From: Photobacterium salinisoli
Lineage (GTDB): Bacteria > Pseudomonadota > Gammaproteobacteria > Enterobacterales > Vibrionaceae
Direction: 5' to 3'
Assembly (NCBI RefSeq): GCF_003614885.1
Contig: NZ_QZMS01000011.1
Coordinates: forward strand, 434,001-498,000
Length of the DNA: 64,000 nucleotides
Shown here: positions 8,951 through 16,876 of the stretch, one piece after another
How positions within the stretch are numbered: the first letter of the stretch is position 1
How the letters are laid out: the number at the start of each line of letters is the position of its first letter
Notes under the pieces: generated by a model
The model's input: the letters and a program-made list of their open reading frames with translations, nothing else
What the model was told of the DNA's origin: nothing
Database searches by the model: none
Translations under genes and position numbers: made by a program

Positions 8951-9475
8951 TTGGTAGGAAGAATTGTTGATAAATTGCTGTTTGGCGTCATGCTGATTGC
9001 TGCGCTTCAGGTTCCTTTACTGGCCGATCACTATCAGCAATATCTGGCCGGATTATTTGAAGCCACACAATGGCAGGTTAACGGCTACGAAAACACCGCC
9101 AGACAATACGGTTATCCTGACGTGACAGCGATGATTGAACAACATCTGGCAAATACTGAAGCCAGTGTTAAAGCGGACGCCTTACAAAAGCAAGCAACCC
9201 TGAGCCTGTATGAAGATCTGAAATCAGGGATGACCGTTTTTGAGCATGGGACATTAATTGAAAAATCAGTGTACATGTTCACACCTGCACACTTTGACTC
9301 GTTACAGAAAACCCTTGCCCATTTCAAACCCGGCATTCCACTCTCGCTAAATGGTCTGATGTTTGGTGTCATCCTGGGGTTAGCCGCCAATATCTTACTT
9401 ACCCTGCCGTTTACTTGGTTGTTCAATCGCAGACGCCGGGCCAGGATTACCGCCAGACGCTCAGTGATATCGTGA
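8951..9475 (+). CDS. DUF2937 family membrane protein
   Basis: A 174-residue protein starting at TTG 8951 with AAGGAAA 5 bases upstream. It has a hydrophobic N-terminal segment (8-25), a soluble central helical region and a second membrane segment (about 137-160) ending in a basic RRRRARITARR tail. The pattern matches DUF2937, small inner-membrane proteins of unknown role in gammaproteobacteria. In the mature topology the roughly 110-residue loop would face the periplasm with the arginine tail in the cytoplasm. Confidence 0.7.
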   Translation: MVGRIVDKLLFGVMLIAALQVPLLADHYQQYLAGLFEATQWQVNGYENTARQYGYPDVTAMIEQHLANTEASVKADALQKQATLSLYEDLKSGMTVFEHGTLIEKSVYMFTPAHFDSLQKTLAHFKPGIPLSLNGLMFGVILGLAANILLTLPFTWLFNRRRRARITARRSVIS

Positions 9476-9618
9476 TTTCATTCCTGGTGACGGGATCCAG
9501 TGGCTCATTGATGAACTGCACAATTTATCGCCGGAAAACTGGACAGGCTTGCAATCTAAACCAGACTTATTCGTAAACTTGATACCCGCTTCTACCCAGA
9601 GCCAGGAGGAAAGATCGC

Positions 9619-9990
9619 GTGATAAGTAATGTACTGTTAGGCACGAATGATTTACCCAGAGCAGAACGTTTTTACGACGCACTGCTGGTGTTGTTTGGCG
9701 CCAAAAAGACCATGAAAACCGAGCGTTCTGTATTATGGCAAACCCAAAACGAAAGTGTGGGCATCGCCATTTGCACACCACATGACGGACGAGCGGCCAC
9801 CAGCGGTAACGGCAGCATGGTTGGCCTGCAGGCCAATTCTGCCGACATGGTAACAGCCATTTATCAAAAGGCCCTTGAGCTGGGTGGTACAGACGCAGGT
9901 GAGCCCGGTGAACGAAAGCCCGGCGTTTTTGCGGCTTATTTCAGAGATCCGGATAACAACAAGCTGGGAGTGTTTTTTGTTCAGTGTTGA
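9619..9990 (+). CDS. VOC family (glyoxalase/bleomycin resistance-like) protein
   Basis: A 123-residue VOC protein starting at GTG 9619 behind a strong AGGAGGAAAG site. It shows paired beta-alpha-beta modules with LGTNDLPRAERFYDALL at the N-terminus and FRDPDNNKLGVFF at the C-terminus. Glutamate/histidine metal ligands are not fully obvious. The family includes glyoxalases, dioxygenases and drug-binding proteins, and the substrate is unknown. It is followed by a strong hairpin. Confidence 0.82.
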   Translation: MISNVLLGTNDLPRAERFYDALLVLFGAKKTMKTERSVLWQTQNESVGIAICTPHDGRAATSGNGSMVGLQANSADMVTAIYQKALELGGTDAGEPGERKPGVFAAYFRDPDNNKLGVFFVQC

Positions 9991-10003
9991 TACCGTTTCA
10001 GCT

Positions 10004-10037
10004 GTAATCCGGAAGTGATTTTTCTCTTCCGGATTAC
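10004..10037. terminator. Perfect 12-bp hairpin between convergent genes
   Basis: GTAATCCGGAAG at 10004-10015 and its exact complement at 10026-10037 flank a 10-nt loop containing five Ts. It sits after the VOC gene (plus) and downstream of tssL (minus), so it can serve as a bidirectional terminator, though T-runs outside the stem are weak. Confidence 0.6.
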
Positions 10038-10043
10038 AACGCA

Positions 10044-10097
10044 GAGTGGCTATATCACATCACGTATTGTGAACACAGCACAATAATATAGCCACTC
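10044..10097. repeat. Nested inverted repeat (bulged long hairpin)
   Basis: Outer arms of 12 bp (GAGTGGCTATAT at 10044-10055 and its complement at 10086-10097) enclose inner arms of 7 bp (TATTGTG at 10065-10071 and CACAATA at 10079-10085). There is a 9-nt bulge on one side and a 7-nt loop. It lies directly beside the 10004-10037 hairpin, downstream of tssL. It may be part of a composite terminator or a processed RNA end. Confidence 0.6.
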
Positions 10098-10220
10098 ACA
10101 GCCTTCCTGCCACAGATGTGTACTTATCCGGCACCGACATTGCTCGCTTGAAAATTCACTGTGGCATCTTCGATTTTTAATGCCTGTAGAATTGAATGAT
10201 TACAGAACCCATGTAAGGAT

Positions 10221-11003
10221 TCAGCCAATCAGTTGGTTAAATTTAAAATCTATAATCCAATACGTGGCTGAGTACATCGCTGCCAATAACACAACCGTGC
10301 AACCAATAGTCAGTTTTGGCGAAATCACACGCCTTAAAGGCCGACTAATAACAGCGGCCTTTAAATTCACTAACTGTAACTTTTCCTGATCCTGTAGCCG
10401 GTCTTCTTTGATCAACTGGTAAATGGTTTCGGCTATATCCGCAATTTTTTCATTACCCCGTTCAACGCGACCGAATTTCCCTTTAAAACCAACCTGCAAC
10501 AGAAAGTATAAAAATTCGATAAGCTGTCGGTAACGTTTGGGATCTTGTCTTAGCCTGTCCAGTATCGTATAGAATTTATCACCACCTGATGTTTCATTGT
10601 GAAACTCAGCAAGCAGGCTGTGTGTGCTCCAATTACTTTTCTCTCCCCACTCCTGACTGTACACCGCTTCGTCAACCGCGGCACAGACACAGTAACGCAT
10701 CACCAGAAGCGATGCTCTGTCTGTGTTTGCCAGCAGTAATCGCTTCTCGGCTTCTTGAATCTCCCTGCCAATTTGCTCACGTAGCAAGGTGGGATCATCC
10801 AGCCATGGAATAGAGGGAATACAGGTCAGACAAGCCAGTACCCAGGTAAACTCATCAACCAACGGGTTAATACCCAGCTTTTTGATTTCCAGCTGCTTGA
10901 CTGCAATATTGCGTGGCACTTCCGGCGCCGGCATGACCTCCAGAGGTTTGCCTGGCTCAGGCTGAAACAGAACGACTGTTATGTCATCATCGAACTGACT
11001 CAT
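10221..11003 (-). CDS. tssL: T6SS inner-membrane protein TssL (DotU family)
   Basis: 260 residues from ATG 11003, which overlaps the tssK stop as ATGA; a frame back to 11018 is not needed. The DotU domain covers about 25-215, with conserved LVDEFTWVLACLT, the VMRYCVCAAVDEAV helix and the Y..LD.L..DP block. A single C-terminal transmembrane segment is at about 236-253 (LTIGCTVVLLAAMYSATYWII), as expected for a tail-anchored protein with its hook-shaped domain in the cytoplasm. TssL joins TssM and TssJ in the membrane complex and contacts the baseplate through TssK. There is no peptidoglycan-binding extension. Confidence 0.95.
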   Translation of the reverse strand: MSQFDDDITVVLFQPEPGKPLEVMPAPEVPRNIAVKQLEIKKLGINPLVDEFTWVLACLTCIPSIPWLDDPTLLREQIGREIQEAEKRLLLANTDRASLLVMRYCVCAAVDEAVYSQEWGEKSNWSTHSLLAEFHNETSGGDKFYTILDRLRQDPKRYRQLIEFLYFLLQVGFKGKFGRVERGNEKIADIAETIYQLIKEDRLQDQEKLQLVNLKAAVISRPLRRVISPKLTIGCTVVLLAAMYSATYWIIDFKFNQLIG

Positions 11004-12325
11004 AATCTGACGGCCCACATTTGTAATTCAATATTCGGGAAATCGCCGGAAACATGCATTGCAATCCCAGAAGAAGAAGACAATGCTTTCCATTCATCAG
11101 ACCCCTTGTCCAGCTCAAAATACGTAAAGCCCGCATGGTAAGGTAACTGACGTGGCACCACCGGCATTGCTTTAATAGCGATACCTGGCAACTGGAAGTT
11201 CACCAAATCACGAATATTTTCCAGACTACCCACTTTAACCTGAGATACAAAGCGAGTATGCAGTACATCGAGTGTGACATCAGCTTTCACTGCAAGAATA
11301 AAGGTTGTGGTCTGAATAATATCGCGATCAGCAATATTGGCAACGCGTATACCGTAGCCCTGCTCTTTCAGCACCAGTGGGATGGCACGCTGTTCTGACA
11401 TTACGGTCAGGCTATTGCGGTTCCTGCTGATCAAAGACCACATACAGTCAGTCAGATCACCATGATTATAGGGAGAAAAAGTCTCAGGCCGGCGTGATGA
11501 TGTGCATAATGTTGCCAGTTCCCCTTCAGCCTGCAGCAACACTCGGTAGAGTGCTTCCGGGTGAACACCTTCCAAGCCAGCTAAGTGCCAAAATACCGGC
11601 TCTAACTTGTTCACTACCTGCAGTAGCATAAAATCCGCTACCGAAGATACACCTTGCTGATCAACCACACCAAGCCGGCTAACTATTGATTCAGCTCGAT
11701 GTTTCAGCAAAGAAGCAAATTCAGTAACAAACTTGGTCAGTACAGCAGAAGCTTTAATATCCAGGCAAGTGGGAATGAACTTGTCATCAAGCAACACAGT
11801 ACCGTCACTTTTGACTTCCGAAATTTTCAGAATAGGGATCGACGTAAAAGCTGAACGATCTTCAGTCTCTAACATCAAGCGGAAATTCAGGCTGCCGACA
11901 TGAATGGTTGTGGTATCTTCACTCTCGTACTGACAATCTACCACTTGCTGCTCGTGAAGATGATAGCGTGCGCCGTCGCCCGCATTGGTATACAGCTCCC
12001 CCTGTTCAGAAGGCAGAGGACAACATAAATACACCACTTTATCTACCGTGGATGTGTCCACTTCCAGCAGTGCAGGCGCTGATGCTTCAGAAGGAAAAGC
12101 AAACGGTGTGCGATCCTGTAATATCCCCTCCGCAACAGTAACGCCAATTTTACCCATTTTCAGCAGTTCGGCATTAATCTCTAACCGACTGATTCCCCAA
12201 TTTAATGGCGAGCTGAAAGCGGTATACAAACTCATTTGCTGAGAGTGAAAACGATCCAACTGCTGAAAATGCTGCGGTTTCATGAACATGCCGTCTTGCC
12301 AGACAACCGGGTTATACAATGACAT
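11000..12325 (-). CDS. tssK: T6SS baseplate protein TssK (VasE/ImpJ family)
   Basis: A 441-residue TssK of standard length. The N-terminus VVWQDGMFMKPQHFQQLDRF is the family hallmark. TssK is a trimeric adaptor that links baseplate wedges (TssE/F/G) to the membrane complex (TssL/TssM). It lies in the operon OMP-fha-tssJ-tssK-tssL with 9 bp to tssJ and a 4-bp ATGA overlap with tssL, which implies coordinated production of membrane and adaptor parts. Confidence 0.96.
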   Translation of the reverse strand: MSLYNPVVWQDGMFMKPQHFQQLDRFHSQQMSLYTAFSSPLNWGISRLEINAELLKMGKIGVTVAEGILQDRTPFAFPSEASAPALLEVDTSTVDKVVYLCCPLPSEQGELYTNAGDGARYHLHEQQVVDCQYESEDTTTIHVGSLNFRLMLETEDRSAFTSIPILKISEVKSDGTVLLDDKFIPTCLDIKASAVLTKFVTEFASLLKHRAESIVSRLGVVDQQGVSSVADFMLLQVVNKLEPVFWHLAGLEGVHPEALYRVLLQAEGELATLCTSSRRPETFSPYNHGDLTDCMWSLISRNRNSLTVMSEQRAIPLVLKEQGYGIRVANIADRDIIQTTTFILAVKADVTLDVLHTRFVSQVKVGSLENIRDLVNFQLPGIAIKAMPVVPRQLPYHAGFTYFELDKGSDEWKALSSSSGIAMHVSGDFPNIELQMWAVRL

Positions 12326-12334
12326 AATGCTTCC

Positions 12335-12838
12335 TTAGAAATAAATCTGTTCTACGCCTTGTGTTCGCTCTACAGACAACACGTTATTCACCAGATTCAC
12401 GTCCAGATAATAACTCTCCCGCTCTTCAATGGTGTGTATAGTCCGCCAACTGGTCCCGTTAATATCCCGGAAAGCAACTGCAAATCCGACTGCTCGTGTT
12501 TCTGGCTGAAGTTTTAAGAATTCGGTGAGTTCCTGATCTGGCTCTAACTGGTACTCATAGCGCTTAATATACTCATCACCCAGCGCGGCTTTGTCGTTTT
12601 CAAATAATGAAAAGAAATCCAGGCTGCGAAACAAGACCGGTGAAGACAATTCATAGATACGCAGAATAGCCGGTGATGATGACCCGTTAGGACGCAGGTT
12701 CAGGCTCTTATCGGTCATAATGTGCACTTCTATTTCCGCGGTTTCAGGGATAAGCCCGGTGGTATCTTTGAACTGCTCCCATACTGCGCACCCTGACAGT
12801 GTCAGTGCGGCCAGCAATCCCAAAAAATAATTACGCAT
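12335..12838 (-). CDS. tssJ: T6SS outer-membrane lipoprotein TssJ (VasD/SciN)
   Basis: 167 residues when read from ATG 12838 (MRNYFLGLLAALTLSGC). Cys17 is the lipobox cysteine (LSGC). The longer in-frame extension to 12901 would destroy the signal peptide, so the shorter start is preferred; it overlaps the fha stop by 8 bp. The mature domain has the SciN-type beta sandwich with LNLRPNGSSSPAILRIYEL and TRAVGFAVAFRD. TssJ anchors the TssM periplasmic domain at the outer membrane. Confidence 0.93.
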   Translation of the reverse strand: MRNYFLGLLAALTLSGCAVWEQFKDTTGLIPETAEIEVHIMTDKSLNLRPNGSSSPAILRIYELSSPVLFRSLDFFSLFENDKAALGDEYIKRYEYQLEPDQELTEFLKLQPETRAVGFAVAFRDINGTSWRTIHTIEERESYYLDVNLVNNVLSVERTQGVEQIYF

Positions 12839-14222
12839 TTTGCTCCTGTAATAATTCTCTGTACTTTGATTCCAGGCTTGTATCAAAGCGATGTTTTTCA
12901 TCGGTCCGCCAATTTGACTGCTGTTCAGAAAAATACGCCTGATAAGCTTTCCAGGTCCGTTGGCCCTTCAACCATCCCCCGTCAGCCTTTCGCTTAGCTT
13001 CAAATGCCGACGGTGATAAAGCATCTAACTGTTGCTGGAAAATACCGTCACGCGCCTGAAGTAACCGGGATCGGTGCGCATCCAGCTCTTCCTGGATATG
13101 CTCGATCAACTCATAAGGCTCAAGAACCGACTGCTGGTAAAGCGACATCATACTGTCCAGTAAATGTGGCTTGGCTGACTCGGATTCACCTGCCATCACC
13201 AAAGAGCGATGCAATTCAGCATTCAGTGAATCCAGGCATCCTTTTAAGCTCAGCCCCATTTGACGAAACCAGTTCTCGTCGCAAAGATGCTGTAACTCTG
13301 ACGGAATCCCTAAACCTTCCAAAAACGCCTGTTGTGCAGGCTGAGCGGATGGCTCAGCTTGCTTTGAGTCAGCTTGCTTTGAGATAGTCCGCACTGATTT
13401 GGAGTGAATGTGTTGCTCTGTTAATGAAGGCTGGGTAGGCGATGTTAAACGCTCAGCTGGCCCGGTTTGTTTGATGCTCTTTTCTGGTCCTGGCGATAAG
13501 AAGGTTTCTGGTCCTGGCGCTGAGAAAGCCTGCGCCTGATTGAGAACTGAAAAACTGTCATCTTCTGCATTCCAGTCTTCCGGAATCAGGCTGGGAACAT
13601 CCATTTCAGAATGGATGCTTTCACTATCGTCAAGGATTTGTCGTTGCGTTGTGTTGTAATCAACAAATTGGTTGGGTTCTTCATCTTCAATCAGTGACTC
13701 AGCTTCTTCATTCACTTCCTGAAGATGAGCAAGCGGTTCTGTAGAGTCCGCTTTATCATCTTGTGCCAGAAACAAATCTTCTATCGTTCCGTCTCCCAGC
13801 ATTTCAGATTCAGGCGGGAGGATCAGGTTCAGACTGTCGACGGGATCGTTGCTTTTCATATCCGGCATAATGTCTTCTGCCAGATTGATGTGATGCACTT
13901 CATTCTCAAACCCCGCACTGAACTCATAGCGCCCCATCGAAATAGAATCGCCCTCCTGCAGGACTGTAGGCTGACTCTTCAGCGTACGCTTACCATTAAT
14001 GAAGGTACCATTAGTGCTGATGTCATTAAGGTAATACTCACCGTTATAACAGGTGATCAGGGCGTGTGTTGCTGACAGATACTTATTATGATCTTCCAGA
14101 TGAAAGGTACTCTGAGCACTACGACCGATTGTCCCGCCCTGACTGTCAAATTCCATTTGCTTTGCCCCGACATACTCTTCCGGGGCACTGTTTACTTTGA
14201 GAATGAGGGTTTTGTGCGTCAT
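12831..14222 (-). CDS. tagH: T6SS-associated FHA domain protein (TagH/Fha/VasC-like)
   Basis: A 463-residue protein with an N-terminal FHA domain (about 20-100; GTIGRSAQSTFHLED and the phosphothreonine-binding NDISTNGTFING). An acidic, low-complexity linker (about 120-300) follows, then a C-terminal helical domain (about 305-463) of the T6SS FHA family. In Pseudomonas the equivalent Fha1 binds threonine-phosphorylated partners produced by the kinase PpkA to trigger assembly. A membrane-anchored Ser/Thr kinase is encoded at the far end of this locus, which makes the pair likely partners. A PppA-like phosphatase is not present. Confidence 0.92.
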   Translation of the reverse strand: MTHKTLILKVNSAPEEYVGAKQMEFDSQGGTIGRSAQSTFHLEDHNKYLSATHALITCYNGEYYLNDISTNGTFINGKRTLKSQPTVLQEGDSISMGRYEFSAGFENEVHHINLAEDIMPDMKSNDPVDSLNLILPPESEMLGDGTIEDLFLAQDDKADSTEPLAHLQEVNEEAESLIEDEEPNQFVDYNTTQRQILDDSESIHSEMDVPSLIPEDWNAEDDSFSVLNQAQAFSAPGPETFLSPGPEKSIKQTGPAERLTSPTQPSLTEQHIHSKSVRTISKQADSKQAEPSAQPAQQAFLEGLGIPSELQHLCDENWFRQMGLSLKGCLDSLNAELHRSLVMAGESESAKPHLLDSMMSLYQQSVLEPYELIEHIQEELDAHRSRLLQARDGIFQQQLDALSPSAFEAKRKADGGWLKGQRTWKAYQAYFSEQQSNWRTDEKHRFDTSLESKYRELLQEQNA

Positions 14223-14230
14223 AAACGATC

Positions 14231-14827
14231 TTAGAATAAAAACGATAAGGAAAATTCTACGCCGCCAAGACCATCATTGACCGGCACGATCAGCGTCGCC
14301 TGAGGCGCAATCTGCAAATGCGCATCAGGATTACTGCCCATTTTTATCACCATTCCGGCATTGAGCAGTAAACTGGCTTCGAACGCATTGTTATCAGGTA
14401 ACTGAGTACCGTACTTGAATTCATCGGCGTCGACATGCCAGCGCTCGCTGTACTCGCTATAAGCGAGTGATATACCGGCACCAACATAAGGCGTCAGCCA
14501 GCTCGCCACGGGTATGGCATACTGAGGCAGCACACGAAACTCGTAATTAGTGACTTCCTGGTAAACACCATTCTGAGGGGCAGGAATACTGTCCGCAAAA
14601 TAATTCAGACCAAACCACCAGCGCCAGCGGGCACTGTTATCATCGATCGGCCGTGTATGTACCAGTCCCCAGCGAATACTCTGGTTTTCACCCGATTCGC
14701 CTTCCTCTGCAGTAGAAGTAAAATCGTAGTATGCGCCAGTTACACCGAAGCGTTCACCCTTAGCAGAGGCGAAGGAAGCATGAATGAAACAATAAACAAT
14801 ACAGGCAACTGTAAGAAGACGAGGCAT
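14231..14827 (-). CDS. Outer-membrane beta-barrel protein in the T6SS operon, function unknown
   Basis: A 198-residue protein with a signal peptide (about 1-22, cleavage near ASA) and alternating aromatic/polar strands typical of an 8-strand outer-membrane barrel. The last residues, VEFSLSFLF, end in phenylalanine as expected for BAM recognition. It is the first gene of the minus-strand operon, 8 bp before fha. This position suggests a role with the T6SS envelope complex. I do not recognise it as a core Tss protein. It may be a general OmpW/OmpA-like barrel recruited to the locus. Confidence 0.75.
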   Translation of the reverse strand: MPRLLTVACIVYCFIHASFASAKGERFGVTGAYYDFTSTAEEGESGENQSIRWGLVHTRPIDDNSARWRWWFGLNYFADSIPAPQNGVYQEVTNYEFRVLPQYAIPVASWLTPYVGAGISLAYSEYSERWHVDADEFKYGTQLPDNNAFEASLLLNAGMVIKMGSNPDAHLQIAPQATLIVPVNDGLGGVEFSLSFLF

Positions 14828-15573
14828 AATGTTCGCTTTCTCTAATTTAAAAACCCCTGAAAGATAAACGCATAAAAATATGAATTCAAGGCTTCATTTT
14901 CTCTATTTTTAAATAAGTTATTTTTCCTATTAAATCTGTCATTTTGACTGTATTGGCTTGCAGATTGACAGCGAAATACAGACGTAAAAACGCTACCCAC
15001 CCCGGCTACTAAAGCTGCAAAAAAATCAAGAAAACCAGTGCGATCAGCCTCTAAAAAACACAAATAAAAATAAATTAAATTAAACTTAAAAATATTGAAT
15101 AAGAATCACAAAAAAGAATACGCAGGATAAAAATCCCTACCTACATTCATGTTAACAAGAGCTAATAACCCCTTGCATCATGAGGAAACAATCTAAAAAA
15201 ACATAGCCTTATCCATAATAAACCGAACGCAACACCTTGAATGTGAATTTAACTGTGATCTTTATCCAGCAAAGATGGCATTCATTTAGTTTAGTATAAT
15301 TCTTCCTATTACAATGCAGTGCACATGAATGTCATAACCGTGTTAAATAAAGCTGATTTGTGACAAACAACTGCTGAAACCGACATATTACCTGCTGCCT
15401 GATTACATCATGGCGAAAGCACGTTGAGGAGTTAATAAAACATAAGATTAGTCCGCCCTATTATTTAGTATCTACTAATAAATTAAACATTAAGTTAGCG
15501 TGTAGGAATTTACTTTCCTGTCACAGGGACACCTTTACTCATAATTACAAGTTTCGAAGTTGGCTATTAAATA
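14828..15573. promoter_or_regulatory. Divergent T6SS regulatory region
   Basis: About 750 bp between the divergent OMP-fha-tssJKL and vasL-tssM operons. It is very AT-rich from about 14,860 to 15,350 and must hold both promoters. A 73-residue minus-strand frame at 14842-15063 has no ribosome site or recognisable domain and I do not call it. I did not find a convincing -24/-12 (sigma-54) element or a clear palindromic operator. Confidence 0.5.
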
Positions 15574-16854
15574 ATGAAATTCACTGATATTGCACTCAGA
15601 CCAATATCGGCACAACTGCCTGTTGGTCATGACCCAAGAGAGCTCGATCTCTTTTCTGATTTAAAAAGAAACGTAAATCGATTAAGCAGTTTTGTCTCTC
15701 CGGCACCCTGGAAAGAAATCTATGCTGTTTCAGAATTGCTCCTGACCCAGCACAGTAAAGACTTTCGCTGTGCCAGTTACTACTGCGTATCTGCGTGCCG
15801 TATTGACGGACTGATGGGCGCTGTAAATGGACTCAGTGTTCTCAATGACCTATGCATAGTTTACTGGCACACCGCATTCCCGGTTGCCAGTAAACCCAAT
15901 GCGCGCATCCAGTCTTTTGACTGGGTGGCAGAACAAATGCCATTAGCACTCAGCAAAATTAAAGTCTCACTCAAAGATCTGCCCCTAGTGGAAGCCGGGC
16001 ACCATCTTGCGCTGAATATTGAACAGGAACTCCAGCGTCAGTTGGGAAAACAAGCCCCATCGCTGGGACCGGTTCGCAGACAGTTTACTGAATGGAAAGA
16101 TCAACTGGATGAACAGGCCGAAAAAGAATTAGCTAAACAAAAACAGCGTCCATCACCCACGCCAGCCCCAACGCCAGAAGTAGCAAGTCAGCCTGCCGCT
16201 GAGCAGCAACCTGTCAAAAAACAGCCAGCGAAACACATTCTGCCGGCCTGGTGTTACTGGCTGGCTACAGTGTTTACCCTGGGTTGTCTGGTCTTTTCCA
16301 TTGTCGCAGTCCGCCAATACCTGTATCAGCGTGACATTAAGGGCGCCACTGCAGAGCAGCTGGAAAGTATTACGTCAAGGCTTATCCAGGCTGAACCCTA
16401 TTTCAAACACAGGCTGAAAGAAGATGTTCTGACCAGAACCCATGATCTGATGATGAACTGGACGGCTTTTCCCGGACGGGTATATGAGCACCAGACATTG
16501 GAAGAACTGGCAAATAACGTCAATGCGCTCTACCCAGACTCCATTGCTGCCAAAGAGTCAGTGAGTCAGTACCGGGCCGGAAAAGCAGCGCTGGCTCAGG
16601 ATTATTTACTCATCAATGACCAGTTCAAACGAGCCAGAACTATCATAGCTAACGCAGCACTTGTCGATGACAGTGAAAATATTTCAGCGGCCTACCGATT
16701 TAGTAATACCCTTTTTCCATTCCTTGGTCGCCTTGATTATTTGGAGAAAGGTCACATAAACCATGACGATATTTTAAAAGCACAAAAAACCTTAAGTGCT
16801 TATCAATATCGCCTTATGGAACTCACACATAATTTCGAAAATAAAAATCAATAA
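15574..16854 (+). CDS. vasL: T6SS VasL-like protein (ImpA N-terminal domain, membrane anchored)
   Basis: A 426-residue protein with an N-terminal ImpA_N (TssA-type) domain (about 5-130; PISAQLPVGHDPRELDLFSDLK), a proline/glutamine-rich linker (about 185-215), one transmembrane segment at about 226-248 (WCYWLATVFTLGCLVFSIVAV) and a C-terminal helical region. This is the VasL architecture of Vibrio T6SS clusters, distinct from the soluble TssA encoded at 26108-27652. TssA-type proteins prime baseplate and tail polymerisation, so a membrane-anchored version may hold the distal or proximal end. It is followed by tssM with a 22-bp gap. Confidence 0.88.
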   Translation: MKFTDIALRPISAQLPVGHDPRELDLFSDLKRNVNRLSSFVSPAPWKEIYAVSELLLTQHSKDFRCASYYCVSACRIDGLMGAVNGLSVLNDLCIVYWHTAFPVASKPNARIQSFDWVAEQMPLALSKIKVSLKDLPLVEAGHHLALNIEQELQRQLGKQAPSLGPVRRQFTEWKDQLDEQAEKELAKQKQRPSPTPAPTPEVASQPAAEQQPVKKQPAKHILPAWCYWLATVFTLGCLVFSIVAVRQYLYQRDIKGATAEQLESITSRLIQAEPYFKHRLKEDVLTRTHDLMMNWTAFPGRVYEHQTLEELANNVNALYPDSIAAKESVSQYRAGKAALAQDYLLINDQFKRARTIIANAALVDDSENISAAYRFSNTLFPFLGRLDYLEKGHINHDDILKAQKTLSAYQYRLMELTHNFENKNQ

Positions 16855-16876
16855 AAATATTCAGGCAGGTTATATC

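Noticed and set aside
9461-9781. 106-residue minus-strand frame
   Set aside because: Antisense to the VOC gene with better codon and motif evidence on the plus strand.
14842-15063. 73-residue minus-strand frame between divergent T6SS operons
   Set aside because: No ribosome site, low-complexity Asn/Phe-rich end and no recognisable domain; lies in the AT-rich control region.
16796-16876. Long N-terminal start for tssM
   Set aside because: Overlaps vasL by 59 bp and adds residues before the first membrane helix; TTG 16877 has a ribosome site.
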